Shown: piece after piece, positions 16,089 to 24,779 of the stretch | Layout: the number at the start of each line of letters is the position of its first letter | Numbering within the stretch: the stretch's first letter is position 1 | IMG/VR virus record: IMGVR_UViG_3300034375_006251 | Coordinates: 1 to 29,539 of that record | Direction: 5' to 3' (one strand) | Length of the DNA stretch: 29,539 nucleotides | From: a virus | Position numbers and translations under genes: made by a program | The notes under the pieces: generated by a model | The model's input: the letters and a program-made list of their open reading frames with translations, nothing else | The model's database searches: none | Told to the model about the DNA's origin: nothing

Positions 16089-16112
16089 AAGGGGTTTTTA
16101 TAGCCCCTTTTT
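16089..16112 (+). terminator. Intrinsic terminator after the collagen tip gene
   Basis: AAGGGG (16089-16094) pairs with CCCCTT (16104-16109) around a nine-base loop, and a run of five T (16108-16112) follows. It starts nine bases after the stop codon. Confidence 0.85.
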
Positions 16113-16138
16113 CATTAATCGATCACTCTATAGAAGAA
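16108..16138 (+). promoter_or_regulatory. Candidate phage RNA polymerase promoter for the fibre operon
   Basis: GATCACTCTATAG at 16121-16133 matches GATCACACTATAG at 27184-27196 at 12 of 13 positions, and both have TTTT and AT at the same upstream offsets. The CTATAG core and the following AAG resemble SP6 (CACTATAGAAG) and T7 (CACTATAGGG) promoters. It lies between a terminator and the Shine-Dalgarno site of the next gene. The window encodes a T7-type polymerase that would need such sites. No clear sigma70 promoter was seen in this gap. Confidence 0.5.
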
Positions 16139-16158
16139 TAATTAGCTTAGGAGGTATT

Positions 16159-16473
16159 ATGGCTTCTTATAAATTTGAGCTAAATACAAGTGCTCCTGCT
16201 TATCAAATAGAACTGGCAAGAGTGGGTGCACAAGGTGCAGAAGGCCCCGCCGGAGGTGGTTTAGACTGGATTACTCTTGCTACTGCTTTCTCATCAACAC
16301 CATCGTTAAATACCCAGCTGGTAGGCGGTGATGTTTATACTTATCAATACAATAACGATACTTTGACTCTATATAGATATGTTACTTCTAATTCTGATGA
16401 ATTTTATCAGGATTTTGATGGTACAAACTTAACAACTTTAATTGCTAGCAAATTACAATCTATAACCCTATAG
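16159..16473 (+). CDS. Small fibre-associated structural protein with LARVGAQ motif
   Basis: The protein has 104 residues; AGGAGGT lies just upstream of the ATG. Residues 15-25 (Y-Q-I-E-L-A-R-V-G-A-Q) recur almost unchanged in the protein encoded at 21851. They run into a very short collagen-like stretch (G-A-Q-G-A-E-G-P-A-G), then a compact beta-rich domain with D-W-I-T-L-A near 36 and Y-R-Y-V-T-S-N-S-D-E-F-Y near 75-86. It is probably a short tail-fibre or adaptor protein of the tip complex. It opens the fibre operon, with the next gene 11 bases downstream. Confidence 0.6.
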   Translation: MASYKFELNTSAPAYQIELARVGAQGAEGPAGGGLDWITLATAFSSTPSLNTQLVGGDVYTYQYNNDTLTLYRYVTSNSDEFYQDFDGTNLTTLIASKLQSITL

Positions 16474-16484
16474 GAGATTAACTC

Positions 16485-18323
16485 ATGGCTTTTGTAGCTA
16501 CAGACTGGTCAATTGCGGCCAATGGCGATATTCGCTATATAGGTGACACGCACGGTGGTGCTTCACCTAGCTATGCCACAGTTATCGAATTCCACAGAGC
16601 GTTGCAAGACTTCGCTGATGATCAAGCGGCTTCGGGTGATGATTTACTTGATATTTCAAGTTTAACACCATCGGATCGCTCGACAGATAACATTATTACT
16701 CTGCTTAATGGATTTAACATTGACGACACAGCGGCTCAACACCTCTTTGACGGCTCTATTATCCAAGCAAACGGTAATGATATCTATGACGGTATCGTTA
16801 ACTTTGGTAACGCAACATATATTAATGTTCTTCAAAATGGCGCTCTTATTGTAGACGATTTTTGGAATTCATATTCACCCGCTGGTTTCAACAATGATGC
16901 AAACCAAGGTATTTCTCACCGATTTATGGTAAAAGTAAGATCAGGCGGTTCAGATACAGACGGTCGTCGTCTTATTGGTCTTTCTCGTGAATTTGGTAAA
17001 ACCTATTCAGAATTTTCAATTAATGGTTCTGCCCGTGGTAACAACGTACTTGCGTTGTCTCAAGCAGACGATTTAAACAACCAAACAGCAGTTGGCACAG
17101 TTGCCGCTTATGGCTTTTCTAAAACTGAAGGCTACGTAGAAATTGATGTTCAAGCAGATGGCTCACCTGAAGATTTCTACATTGAGTGGAACATCGGTGG
17201 TGCCGCTATTAACCAGCTTTACGAATACTCTAAGTGGTTTACACGTCGTGGTACTGCTCAAACTATTATGGGGCTTGACGGAGATGTATTCCGTGGAGTT
17301 ACTAACGAATTAACTGTTAGTCAAACTGGTGGTACTTTTGTAGAACCAGAATCTTTAAGTTGGACTGGCGGAACTGGTCAAGTTCTTGCAGTAGATTCAA
17401 CAACGGCGGCTACTAAGGTTTGGATTCAAGTACTAACAGGTTCAGCACCTAGCTCAGGTACTATTACAGGTAACGGAGGAGCTACTGCAACAGTTAGTGC
17501 AAATACTTCTCGTACTGTTCCTAGCGTTATTGCTGGTGCTTCTACTGGAACTGCGCTTCTTGGTGCATACGGTTTTGGTGTCCGTGCTGTAGATCTTAAA
17601 GCTACCGATAGTGTTACAGATTTGTCAAACACTGTTGTTAGTCCACCAAACAATGTTACGTTTACAGTAAGTGGATTGATTACTGGCGAAGACAGAGTAC
17701 TCGTTACTCGTGATAGCGGTGCTTCTTCTATTGACAAAGATCAATTTACGCTAGCTACCGCACTTACTGGCTCCGCAGAAACTTCTGTTGTTGTAGGAAC
17801 GTCTATTCCTTCAGATACTCCTGCTTCAGGAACTATTCGTGTTGTAAACGATTCAGGCTTTGATGTTTTCTTGCCTTACACTAGCTTCACAGGAAGCACG
17901 TTTACTTTAACAAGTTCTTATGACTTCTCTGGAGTTGACGAGAATGATGGTGCTGCAATTAGTAACAATGTTTACATTACTTACATTGATGAACTTGCAG
18001 ATGCAGTTGCTGTTACAGCAGGAAACTTTGTAAACGGTGTAGAATACGTTATTACTAGCGTAGGCACAACTGACTTTACTCTTATTGGTGCAGGATCTAA
18101 CACTCTAGGTGTAGTATTTACAGCTACTGGTGCAGGAACTGGAACAGGTGAAGCTAAGCCTTATAACACTACAGCAACGTTTACTGTAGTTTACAATGTA
18201 GATCGTAGCTTGTTTATACGAGTACGTGATGGCGGAACAAGCCCAATTAAGACGTTTGAGACTACAGGTACTTTGACGAATGCTGGCGGTTCTACTACCG
18301 CAATTCGTACAACAGACGCTTAA
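16485..18323 (+). CDS. Tail fibre protein, marine-phage type
   Basis: The protein has 612 residues; AGGAG lies eight bases before the ATG. The N-terminal part (about 1-290; D-W-S-I-A-A-N-G-D-I-R-Y-I-G-D near 7-21) is of a kind I recall in fibre-like proteins of marine phages. Residues about 300-500 are Thr/Ser/Gly-rich beta repeats. Residues about 512-560 (G-V-E-Y-V-I-T-S-V-G-T-T-D-F-T-L-I-G-A-G) form a small module widespread in phage fibres. The C-terminal 45 residues (S-L-F-I-R-V-R-D, then K-T-F-E-T-T-G-T-L-T) are related to the C-terminus of the next protein. Likely a trimeric receptor-binding fibre; no enzymatic motif was seen. Confidence 0.7.
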   Translation: MAFVATDWSIAANGDIRYIGDTHGGASPSYATVIEFHRALQDFADDQAASGDDLLDISSLTPSDRSTDNIITLLNGFNIDDTAAQHLFDGSIIQANGNDIYDGIVNFGNATYINVLQNGALIVDDFWNSYSPAGFNNDANQGISHRFMVKVRSGGSDTDGRRLIGLSREFGKTYSEFSINGSARGNNVLALSQADDLNNQTAVGTVAAYGFSKTEGYVEIDVQADGSPEDFYIEWNIGGAAINQLYEYSKWFTRRGTAQTIMGLDGDVFRGVTNELTVSQTGGTFVEPESLSWTGGTGQVLAVDSTTAATKVWIQVLTGSAPSSGTITGNGGATATVSANTSRTVPSVIAGASTGTALLGAYGFGVRAVDLKATDSVTDLSNTVVSPPNNVTFTVSGLITGEDRVLVTRDSGASSIDKDQFTLATALTGSAETSVVVGTSIPSDTPASGTIRVVNDSGFDVFLPYTSFTGSTFTLTSSYDFSGVDENDGAAISNNVYITYIDELADAVAVTAGNFVNGVEYVITSVGTTDFTLIGAGSNTLGVVFTATGAGTGTGEAKPYNTTATFTVVYNVDRSLFIRVRDGGTSPIKTFETTGTLTNAGGSTTAIRTTDA

Positions 18324-18333
18324 TCTAACAACC

Positions 18334-18362
18334 AGGGGTCGAAAGGCCCCTATTATTTTTTT
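18334..18362 (+). terminator. Intrinsic terminator with GAAA tetraloop
   Basis: AGGGGTC (18334-18340) pairs with GGCCCCT (18345-18351), with one G-U pair, closing a GAAA loop. A T-rich tract follows, ending with seven T (18356-18362). It lies ten bases after the fibre stop codon. Confidence 0.9.
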
Positions 18363-18380
18363 ATTTTAGGAGTACTTTAA

Positions 18381-19970
18381 ATGGTTGCTTCAGTTGACTT
18401 TCGTGGCACACGAGTAAACTCCGCAGATACAGCTACTGGCTGGGGAGGCATTAACGTAGGTGGACAAACAAATGCAGAACCTCAGTTAAGATATCAAGGA
18501 ACCAATGCTGTAAATAAAAGAATTACCTCTACAAATGGCCGTGCGGGTCTAGATTACGATCCCGGTAGCGGAGCTCTTTCTTTTAATACAGACCCAAACT
18601 CTCTTTGGTTTTGCAAAGTTTATGTTGCTGACTTTGGAGATTTAAATACAACCTATGGTGTAGAAGTTAGAATAGGCTCTAGCAATGCTAACTACTTTTC
18701 GTATAATATTGCGGGTTCGACTTCAACCAACAGCTCTTTTTCTGGGTATCCCGCTCAAGGCGGTTACTTGATTGTTCCAATTAATCCATCAGATGCTAAC
18801 TACCGTTTTAGTACCGCAGGCAACCCCGCGCTTACCGGTATAGACTTTTTTGCAGTTTTAGCCCAATTTGTAACTGGCGGAGCAAAATCTGAAAACCTTG
18901 CTATGGACGCTATTGATGTTGGCGAAGGGCTTAACATTAGTGGCACCGATGGAACTTTTTTAGACTTTTTAGAATTTGATCAAAACACAGTTAATAACAG
19001 ATATGGGGTAGTAACTGGTCTTGCTCCTACAATTGAATGTAATGGTAAACTTAATTTTGGAAGAACAGGCAACTCTGCCACGCCTACTACTGTAAGCTGT
19101 ACATTTAGCGACAGTGAAAACATTGTTTTGTTTAGAGATGGCTTTTTTTCGTCCGGTGATTCAGGGATATTAATAGATTTAGGTAACGCCTCTACTGATA
19201 TAACAATAGGTGCGTCACTAACAGGGCTAGGAAGTACTGCAGTTAGCGATACTCGCCCTGTATTTGAAACTACAGGTACCGCAGGAGTTTTATTATTATC
19301 TGGAGCAACTTTAAATAATTTTAAATCTGCTGGTTTTAATTCATCTTCTACAATAAATAATTCTCTTTTAGATGTAGAAACGCTAACAATAGGCGGTGCT
19401 ACTTTTGATAATACGGAAGTTGTAACAGCTTCCCTTATAAACACTGCTACTATCACTACTGCAAGTACAGCTGATATAGCTAATTTAACAAATATGCAAT
19501 TTACGCAATCCGGTGTTGCAGGACATGCTATTGAAATTACTAGTCCGGGAACTTACAATTTTGACAATTTTAAGTTTTCAGGTTATGGAACTTCAGCTAG
19601 TGCGGCTGTGAGTAACGCAAGTAATGGATTGGTTACTATAAACGTTACTAACGGAGGCGACACGCCTACTGTTTCTAATGATCTAGGGGCTAGTACTGTT
19701 ATTAATAACGCAGTTCCCTTAAGCATTACCAATATAGTAGACGGAAGCAGACTTTATATCGTTAATGAAACAGACTCTGTTGTTCTTGCTAATGTGTTAA
19801 TTTCTGGAACTACTAGCTACTCTGATAGCATTAATTTTACTGGTAACAAGAATTTATTTATTCGAGTAAGAAACTCAAGTGTTGCCCCATTTTATAAAAC
19901 ATTTACTAGTACAGGTACTCTTACTTCTTCAGGGTTTTCTTTGGCAGTGAATCAGGAGCTTGATCAATAA
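18381..19970 (+). CDS. Tail fibre/spike protein, beta-solenoid-like
   Basis: The protein has 529 residues; AGGAG lies eight bases before the ATG. The N-terminal part (about 1-190) looks like a carbohydrate-binding or attachment domain of beta strands. Residues about 200-440 hold short T/S/N-rich turns with repeated I-T-x-A-x-L and F-D-N-x-x motifs, which look like a beta-helix. The C-terminal part (N-L-F-I-R-V-R-N near 489-496, then K-T-F-T-S-T-G-T-L-T) is related to the end of the upstream fibre, so the two share an exchangeable tip or trimerisation domain. The stop overlaps the next start (TAATG). It is probably a receptor-binding protein; no catalytic residues can be named. Confidence 0.65.
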   Translation: MVASVDFRGTRVNSADTATGWGGINVGGQTNAEPQLRYQGTNAVNKRITSTNGRAGLDYDPGSGALSFNTDPNSLWFCKVYVADFGDLNTTYGVEVRIGSSNANYFSYNIAGSTSTNSSFSGYPAQGGYLIVPINPSDANYRFSTAGNPALTGIDFFAVLAQFVTGGAKSENLAMDAIDVGEGLNISGTDGTFLDFLEFDQNTVNNRYGVVTGLAPTIECNGKLNFGRTGNSATPTTVSCTFSDSENIVLFRDGFFSSGDSGILIDLGNASTDITIGASLTGLGSTAVSDTRPVFETTGTAGVLLLSGATLNNFKSAGFNSSSTINNSLLDVETLTIGGATFDNTEVVTASLINTATITTASTADIANLTNMQFTQSGVAGHAIEITSPGTYNFDNFKFSGYGTSASAAVSNASNGLVTINVTNGGDTPTVSNDLGASTVINNAVPLSITNIVDGSRLYIVNETDSVVLANVLISGTTSYSDSINFTGNKNLFIRVRNSSVAPFYKTFTSTGTLTSSGFSLAVNQELDQ

Positions 19971-20185
19971 TGGCAATTCTTTCAGAACAAGAAATTATCA
20001 ATCGTAATAATATAAATTCATTACATCAAGCTCTTATTTTAGAAAGATCTAGAATAGACGAATTTAAAACAGAAAACGACGGACTACGAAAATCAGTAGT
20101 TCAACTACAACAAGAAATTAATGCTCTTAGAACTCAAGTAGTGTCAGTAATGGCATCTTCAATGGGGCATAGTACATCGAGGTGA
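19970..20185 (+). CDS. Small coiled-coil protein between fibre genes
   Basis: The protein has 71 residues and its ATG overlaps the previous stop, so translation is probably coupled. Residues about 8-58 show a heptad-like pattern of Leu/Ile/Val with charged residues (L-R-K-S-V-V-Q-L-Q-Q-E-I-N-A-L-R near 39-54), a coiled coil. Its place between two fibre genes suggests a trimerisation partner or fibre assembly chaperone. No named family was recognised. Confidence 0.6.
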   Translation: MAILSEQEIINRNNINSLHQALILERSRIDEFKTENDGLRKSVVQLQQEINALRTQVVSVMASSMGHSTSR

Positions 20186-20188
20186 TTT

Positions 20189-21355
20189 ATGGCAATTACT
20201 ATTGACTGGGGTCAAAAAATAATTAACGTACCGAAAGCGGATCTTACGTTAATTCAAAGCACCCCTACTGAAATTCGCCAATTAAATCTTGATACTTTTC
20301 GGCAAACACTAAATGACTTGCAAGACGATCCTGCAGGGATGACTTTTCCTACTACTCATAATCATAACACAAGTCTTACAGTAGGAGGCGTTACGCTTGC
20401 TCGTGTTATTGAGATTATTAATGGTTATACTGTTACGTTTGAAGACGGGCAATATGCTGTTAACTTAGTTGGTGCAAACTCAAATGTAGGTGATGTAGTA
20501 AACGTAAACCAAGTGTCAGTACGTAGTGCTAACTCTGCAGGACTACAAGACTTGTCAACTGTCCTTGCGGCGGCTTACAATGGTGAAGTGTGCGTAGACC
20601 CTTCTTCTCCAAACTCAGGAACCGATGTACCTATTGGTACTCGTGGAGTTCCTGTAAATAACTTAGAAGACGCTAAGGCTATTGCAGACAAGGAAAACGC
20701 ACATAATATTAGAATATTAAAATCTATGACTATCAGAGATGTAGATTTTTCTGCTGGTTATCGTTTTATTACCGACAGTCCTGTGACAGAGCAGATCGTA
20801 GTAGATCCTTCGGCAAACATACGTAATTGTGACTTTGAGTTTTGTAACATAACCGGAACACTTGACGGAAACAATATTTACCGCCAGTGTGTCTTAGGCG
20901 ACATAACCTATACTTCTGGTTTTGTATTCCAGTGTAGTCTTAACGGGACAATCACATTAGAGCCCGGCGCACTTATGGGTGCTTTGGACTGCTTTAGTAA
21001 CACGTTGGCGGGACAGCCTAACCCTAAGATTGACTTTAATGGTTCAGGTCAGTTACTGCTCCGCAACTACTCTGGAGTAATTGAGTTACTAAACCACACA
21101 GACGATAGTGCCGATGGCGACGTTTGTATTGACATGGCTTCTGGCGTAGTCATAGTACGCGATAGTTGCACTGCTGGCTTCTTCCCCATACGTGGGATTG
21201 CAAGAGTACAGGACGAGTCCACAGGTACTTGTGACGTTAGAGACTTAACTGTTAACCAGCTCGTAAAGACAAACGCGACTGATCTAGAAATTATTAACCA
21301 AGGTATTAAGAACGCTTCACTATTAATACCTCATACCACAGATTTACCATCTTAA
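20189..21355 (+). CDS. Tail tip/fibre structural protein with conserved phage N-terminal module
   Basis: The protein has 388 residues. Its ribosome-binding site (GAGGTGA) overlaps the previous stop. Residues about 1-120 form a module I recognise from many phage structural proteins: L-N-L-D-T-F-R-Q-T-L near 32-41, T-H-N-H-N-T near 56-61, and G-V-T-L-A-R-V-I-E-I-I-N-G-Y near 67-80, followed by T-F-E-D-G-Q-Y-A-V-N-L. The rest (about 130-388) is rich in beta strands, Asn and Cys (C-D-F-E-F-C-N-I-T-G, R-D-S-C-T-A-G-F), consistent with a right-handed beta-helix ending in a receptor-facing tip. The N-terminal module likely docks it to the tip. It is not an obvious enzyme. Confidence 0.7.
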   Translation: MAITIDWGQKIINVPKADLTLIQSTPTEIRQLNLDTFRQTLNDLQDDPAGMTFPTTHNHNTSLTVGGVTLARVIEIINGYTVTFEDGQYAVNLVGANSNVGDVVNVNQVSVRSANSAGLQDLSTVLAAAYNGEVCVDPSSPNSGTDVPIGTRGVPVNNLEDAKAIADKENAHNIRILKSMTIRDVDFSAGYRFITDSPVTEQIVVDPSANIRNCDFEFCNITGTLDGNNIYRQCVLGDITYTSGFVFQCSLNGTITLEPGALMGALDCFSNTLAGQPNPKIDFNGSGQLLLRNYSGVIELLNHTDDSADGDVCIDMASGVVIVRDSCTAGFFPIRGIARVQDESTGTCDVRDLTVNQLVKTNATDLEIINQGIKNASLLIPHTTDLPS

Positions 21356-21372
21356 CACTAAAGGATTAAACA

Positions 21373-21846
21373 ATGGCTCGAATAAAGCATCCAACAAGCG
21401 GTCGCTCTTTAGGGAGAAGCCGTATTGATTCGCCGTCTAGAGATACTATTACAGATGATGGCACTACCTTAGTGTCTGTAGTTGATGGTGAACAAATTCA
21501 AATTGAAATTACAGTAGGATGGATTACTGATTTATCTTCTGCAACTATTATCGCAAAAGTGGTAGAAGGGGCAAATGATGGAACGGGCGCTGTTCCTACT
21601 ACTGCACAACCTGCAGGACAAGTAATTACATTACCTATTATTGACTCTGTAACTACAGATAACAAATTTAAACTTGTAATACCTGAAACACTGATTGATT
21701 CATGGGCGCAACAGCCAACAGTAGACAAGCCTGTTTACGGCTTTTTAGGTCTCGAAATTGATGACGGTGGCGCAGGTAATGCAAAACAAGTATGGAAACC
21801 TTTACGAGGACTAGTCGAGGTACTTTACAGTCCATCGGAGGCCTAA
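21373..21846 (+). CDS. Putative baseplate/fibre structural protein (BppU-N-like)
   Basis: The protein has 157 residues, with AAAGGA upstream of the ATG. After a basic N-terminus (about 1-25) comes one beta-sandwich-like domain: G-E-Q-I-Q-I-E-I-T-V near 39-48, then F-K-L-V-I-P-E near 98-104, ending in K-P-L-R-G-L-V-E-V. The arrangement is like the N-terminal domain of baseplate upper proteins that link fibres to the tip, although sequence evidence is modest. It precedes another fibre-type gene by four bases. Confidence 0.5.
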   Translation: MARIKHPTSGRSLGRSRIDSPSRDTITDDGTTLVSVVDGEQIQIEITVGWITDLSSATIIAKVVEGANDGTGAVPTTAQPAGQVITLPIIDSVTTDNKFKLVIPETLIDSWAQQPTVDKPVYGFLGLEIDDGGAGNAKQVWKPLRGLVEVLYSPSEA

Positions 21847-21850
21847 TGAT

Positions 21851-22816
21851 ATGTCTTATACTATCACTCTTGATCCTACATCTTACGATCTCGACTTTTT
21901 TACTAATGAAGTAAAATTACAAATTGATAGACCTAGTAGTGATGTTAATATCAACATAGATTCTATTGAGTACAGAACAGACTACGATAAAATTAGTTAC
22001 GAGATTGATCTTGCCAGAGTAGGCGCACAAGCGGCTTTGCCCACTAGCGTTACTTTTGATGATATTACATTAACTGGAATGGCTGGTCCAATGGTTTGGA
22101 ACGAAACTGAAGCTACAGTTGATTTTCCAGTAAGTTCAGACGTAACTCTTCAAGTAGGTCAGGAATTCCATATTTACGGAAAAGCAATTGAACCTATTTT
22201 AAACGGACAACCTGTTATATATGTAGGCGCTCAGGGCGGTCATATACTTATTAAAGTAGCAGACGGTACCGATACAGCAAACACTAATCCAGAGAGAATC
22301 TTAGGGTTAGCTACTCAAGACTTTGCAACTAATGAATTTGGTTACGTAACTACTAAAGGAAAAGTTAACGGGATAGACACTTCTGCTTTCAATGAGGGTG
22401 ATGTTCTTTACCTTAGTAACACAGTTCCCGGGGAGCTTAGTACTACTTTTATTAATAGTACAGAATATCACGAAGTAGTAATGGGCGTAGTATTAAGAAC
22501 AAATCCCGCTCAAGGTACTATTAAAGTACTTCTAGAGCACGTAAGAGCCCTAGATGAAGTTGCGGGAGTTTCAGCGACTAATCCTCAAAACAAGGATATA
22601 CTCTGCTACAGGGATTCTACAAATCAATGGGTTAACTCTCATATTACAGTAGAAGCTTTAGGTAGGACTAATGTTCCTGTTTCGTCTATTGGCGTAGCAG
22701 GAGACAAAGAAGGACATTCTTCTTTTGATTCAACATACTTATATATTTGCACTGCAGACTACGATGGTGTAACTAATATCTGGAAGAGAATATTATTCTT
22801 AGCAGATACTTGGTAA
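21851..22816 (+). CDS. Tail fibre protein with LARVGAQ motif
   Basis: The protein has 321 residues; GGAGG lies nine bases before the ATG. Residues 50-60 (Y-E-I-D-L-A-R-V-G-A-Q) match residues 15-25 of the protein at 16159. A phage-fibre module follows (about 74-230): T-L-Q-V-G-Q-E near 101-107, G-L-A-T-Q-D and G-Y-V-T-T-K-G-K-V-N-G-I-D-T-S, then E-G-D-V-L-Y-L, the G-x-V-x-G-I-D-T-S pattern found in many fibres. The C-terminus (V-A-G-D-K-E-G-H, C-T-A-D-Y-D-G-V, then W-K-R) is a short tip domain common in marine phage fibres. It lies directly upstream of the hydroxylase/glycosyltransferase gene. Confidence 0.7.
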   Translation: MSYTITLDPTSYDLDFFTNEVKLQIDRPSSDVNINIDSIEYRTDYDKISYEIDLARVGAQAALPTSVTFDDITLTGMAGPMVWNETEATVDFPVSSDVTLQVGQEFHIYGKAIEPILNGQPVIYVGAQGGHILIKVADGTDTANTNPERILGLATQDFATNEFGYVTTKGKVNGIDTSAFNEGDVLYLSNTVPGELSTTFINSTEYHEVVMGVVLRTNPAQGTIKVLLEHVRALDEVAGVSATNPQNKDILCYRDSTNQWVNSHITVEALGRTNVPVSSIGVAGDKEGHSSFDSTYLYICTADYDGVTNIWKRILFLADTW

Positions 22817-22829
22817 TCAGGAAAATTAA

Positions 22830-24695
22830 ATGAAAAAATACTGTATAAACTTAAAAAGTAGACAGGATAGAAAAGACTTATTTTTAAAAAACAATGGAGA
22901 AGTATTATCCGATGTTGAGTTTTTTGAAGCCTACAACGGTTATTCTATAACCTACTCAGAATTAAAAAAGTTAAATTTAAAACCTAATCACAATTGGATC
23001 GATCCTACTTTTCAAAGAAGGCTTACAAAAGGTGAAATAGGTTGTTTAGCTTCGCATGTAGCTTTGTGGAAAAAGTGTTTAGAGCTAAATGAAAATATTT
23101 TAATCCTAGAGGACGACTGCGTAATTAGTAGTACTTTTGATGAAAATAAATTAGAACTACTACTAAGATCGAATTATAACTTAGCTTATCTCGGTTACAA
23201 TGAAATGTCAGAGGTCCAGCAAGACTTAGGAAGTTATGTAGTTCCGGGGTTTGCCTATCAAACTCACGCTTATGGTATTAGTCCGAAGGGCGCACAGATA
23301 CTACTAGACGGGCTAGACTCTTTTGGAGGAATACCCGCAGATGAGTTGCTCTCTAAATGTTTTGATACGATAAAACCTATTGCCTTTAAGCCCGAGGTTG
23401 CAACTCAGCTAAGCCGAAGACATGTGGGCACTGATGTAGAGTGTCACGGTGATGGCGACTTGTTTCCTTTTGAAAAGCTAAAAGTATTTACAGTAGCTAC
23501 TGACAAAGACAAGGCGCATAGATTAATTAATTCTTGTAACCACTATAAAATCGATTTAAACGTTCTAGGTGAAAATTTAGATGCGTTTGATATGTCTTCT
23601 TTAGGCGGTGGGATAAAAGTTAATCTACTAAGAGAAGCATTAAACGACTGCGATGACGATGATCTCATATTGTTTTTAGATGGTTATGATACTTTTATTG
23701 CCCACGAGCTAACAGAGATACATCAACGATTTTTGGCTATGAATGCAGAAATAGTGTTTAGTGCAGAGTTAGTGTGCTGGCCAGATGAGCATTTAGCAAG
23801 TGAATTTGAATCTGAAACTAGATTTAAATATTTAAATTCTGGAACGTTTATTGGTCATTGTAAATCTATAAAAGAAATTATAAAAGATCCAATTGATAAC
23901 ACTGCAGACGATCAAAGACATTACACTTTAAAGTATCTGCAAAACAAAAACAAGTTTAAACTTGATACCGAATGTTATATATTTCAAACGAATTTTGATA
24001 ACGCTGAAATAAATGACAACATGATTTACAACCCTGAAACTAAGTGTTTCTCTTGTATTTATCATGGAAATGGCGGAAATTACGCTATACCAAAACTAGA
24101 TGAATTGTATTTAAACAAATTTAAAAATAAAACATTTAGTATTAATAAAGGATTAACTTTTTTAAAGCCAGAGGTCAAAGAGCAACTTGATACAGACATG
24201 TATACTTGCTCTTTCTTAAGTAAAGAAATGTGTAATTACTTAATTGACCTTGGTGATAAAAATGGAAACTGGGAGCCTTTGCCCGGAGACAAATTCCCTG
24301 CTCAAGAAATAAGAGTAGGTGAAATTGGTTTATGGCAAGAGTTTTCAGATATATTTGATGAAGAAATTGGACCTCTTTATGAATCTTTATGGTTTCCAAT
24401 TCAACATTATGGTTTACGCGATGCGTTTTTAATGCGCTACGCAGTAGACACACAAAGAGATTTACCTCTACATCATGACGCCAGCCTTGTAACAGGCAGT
24501 GTGAAGCTCAATGATGCTTACACGGGTGCAAGATTATATTATCCAAGACAAGACGTATGCAACACTAATGTACCAGTTGGGGACATGATACTGTTTCCCG
24601 GTCAAGTTACACATGGTCATACTTGTGAAAGGTTGTTAAGTGGAGTTAAATACAGTCTAACTTTTTGGACTAAACGATCTCCTAATGACCCATAA
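22830..24695 (+). CDS. Three-domain collagen-type lysyl hydroxylase / glycosyltransferase (GT25 + PLOD GT + PLOD LH)
   Basis: The protein has 621 residues; AGGA lies upstream of the ATG. Residues 1-205 form a GT25 domain of the collagen galactosyltransferase/LPS type: I-N-L-K-S-R-Q-D-R (6-14), G-E-I-G-C-L-A-S-H (68-76), L-E-D-D (93-96). Residues 217-420 match the PLOD glycosyltransferase domain: G-G-G-I-K-V (259-264), L-F-L-D-G-Y-D (281-287; D284 and D287 align with Mn-binding D112/D115 of human LH3), F-S-A-E-L-V-C-W-P, L-N-S-G-T-F-I-G, and H-G-N-G (412-415; H412 aligns with LH3 H253). Residues 457-616 match the lysyl hydroxylase domain: L-H-H-D-A-S gives H548 and D550, and T-H-G-H gives H597, the Fe(II) ligands. 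The 2-oxoglutarate position is Lys607, where LH3 has Arg and prolyl 4-hydroxylases have Lys. The likely substrate is the Y-position Lys of the phage collagen blocks. A terminator follows directly. Confidence 0.9.
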   Translation: MKKYCINLKSRQDRKDLFLKNNGEVLSDVEFFEAYNGYSITYSELKKLNLKPNHNWIDPTFQRRLTKGEIGCLASHVALWKKCLELNENILILEDDCVISSTFDENKLELLLRSNYNLAYLGYNEMSEVQQDLGSYVVPGFAYQTHAYGISPKGAQILLDGLDSFGGIPADELLSKCFDTIKPIAFKPEVATQLSRRHVGTDVECHGDGDLFPFEKLKVFTVATDKDKAHRLINSCNHYKIDLNVLGENLDAFDMSSLGGGIKVNLLREALNDCDDDDLILFLDGYDTFIAHELTEIHQRFLAMNAEIVFSAELVCWPDEHLASEFESETRFKYLNSGTFIGHCKSIKEIIKDPIDNTADDQRHYTLKYLQNKNKFKLDTECYIFQTNFDNAEINDNMIYNPETKCFSCIYHGNGGNYAIPKLDELYLNKFKNKTFSINKGLTFLKPEVKEQLDTDMYTCSFLSKEMCNYLIDLGDKNGNWEPLPGDKFPAQEIRVGEIGLWQEFSDIFDEEIGPLYESLWFPIQHYGLRDAFLMRYAVDTQRDLPLHHDASLVTGSVKLNDAYTGARLYYPRQDVCNTNVPVGDMILFPGQVTHGHTCERLLSGVKYSLTFWTKRSPNDP

Positions 24696-24698
24696 ATT

Positions 24699-24719
24699 AC
24701 CCCCGAAAGGGGGTTTTTT
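24699..24719 (+). terminator. Intrinsic terminator with GAAA loop closing the late module
   Basis: CCCCC (24700-24704) pairs with GGGGG (24709-24713) around a GAAA loop, with an A-T pair at the base, followed by six T (24714-24719). It begins three bases after the stop codon and divides the tail module from the small-gene block. Confidence 0.93.
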
Positions 24720-24723
24720 ACGT

Positions 24724-24761
24724 TAAAAAAGTGAGAAAAACTACGTATCTATAATGAGAAA
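24724..24761 (+). promoter_or_regulatory. 38-bp intergenic repeat, copy 1 (candidate early promoter)
   Basis: This sequence recurs at 25044-25081 with one difference (C at 24744, T at 25064). It contains an exact TATAAT (24750-24755) about 25 bases before the next ATG. No good -35 hexamer lies at 16-18 bases; GTGAGA at 24731 is only 13 bases away. It follows a terminator and precedes a small membrane-protein gene, so a promoter is the simplest reading. Which polymerase reads it is open. Confidence 0.6.
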
Positions 24762-24779
24762 TATCTTAAGAGAGGCTTT

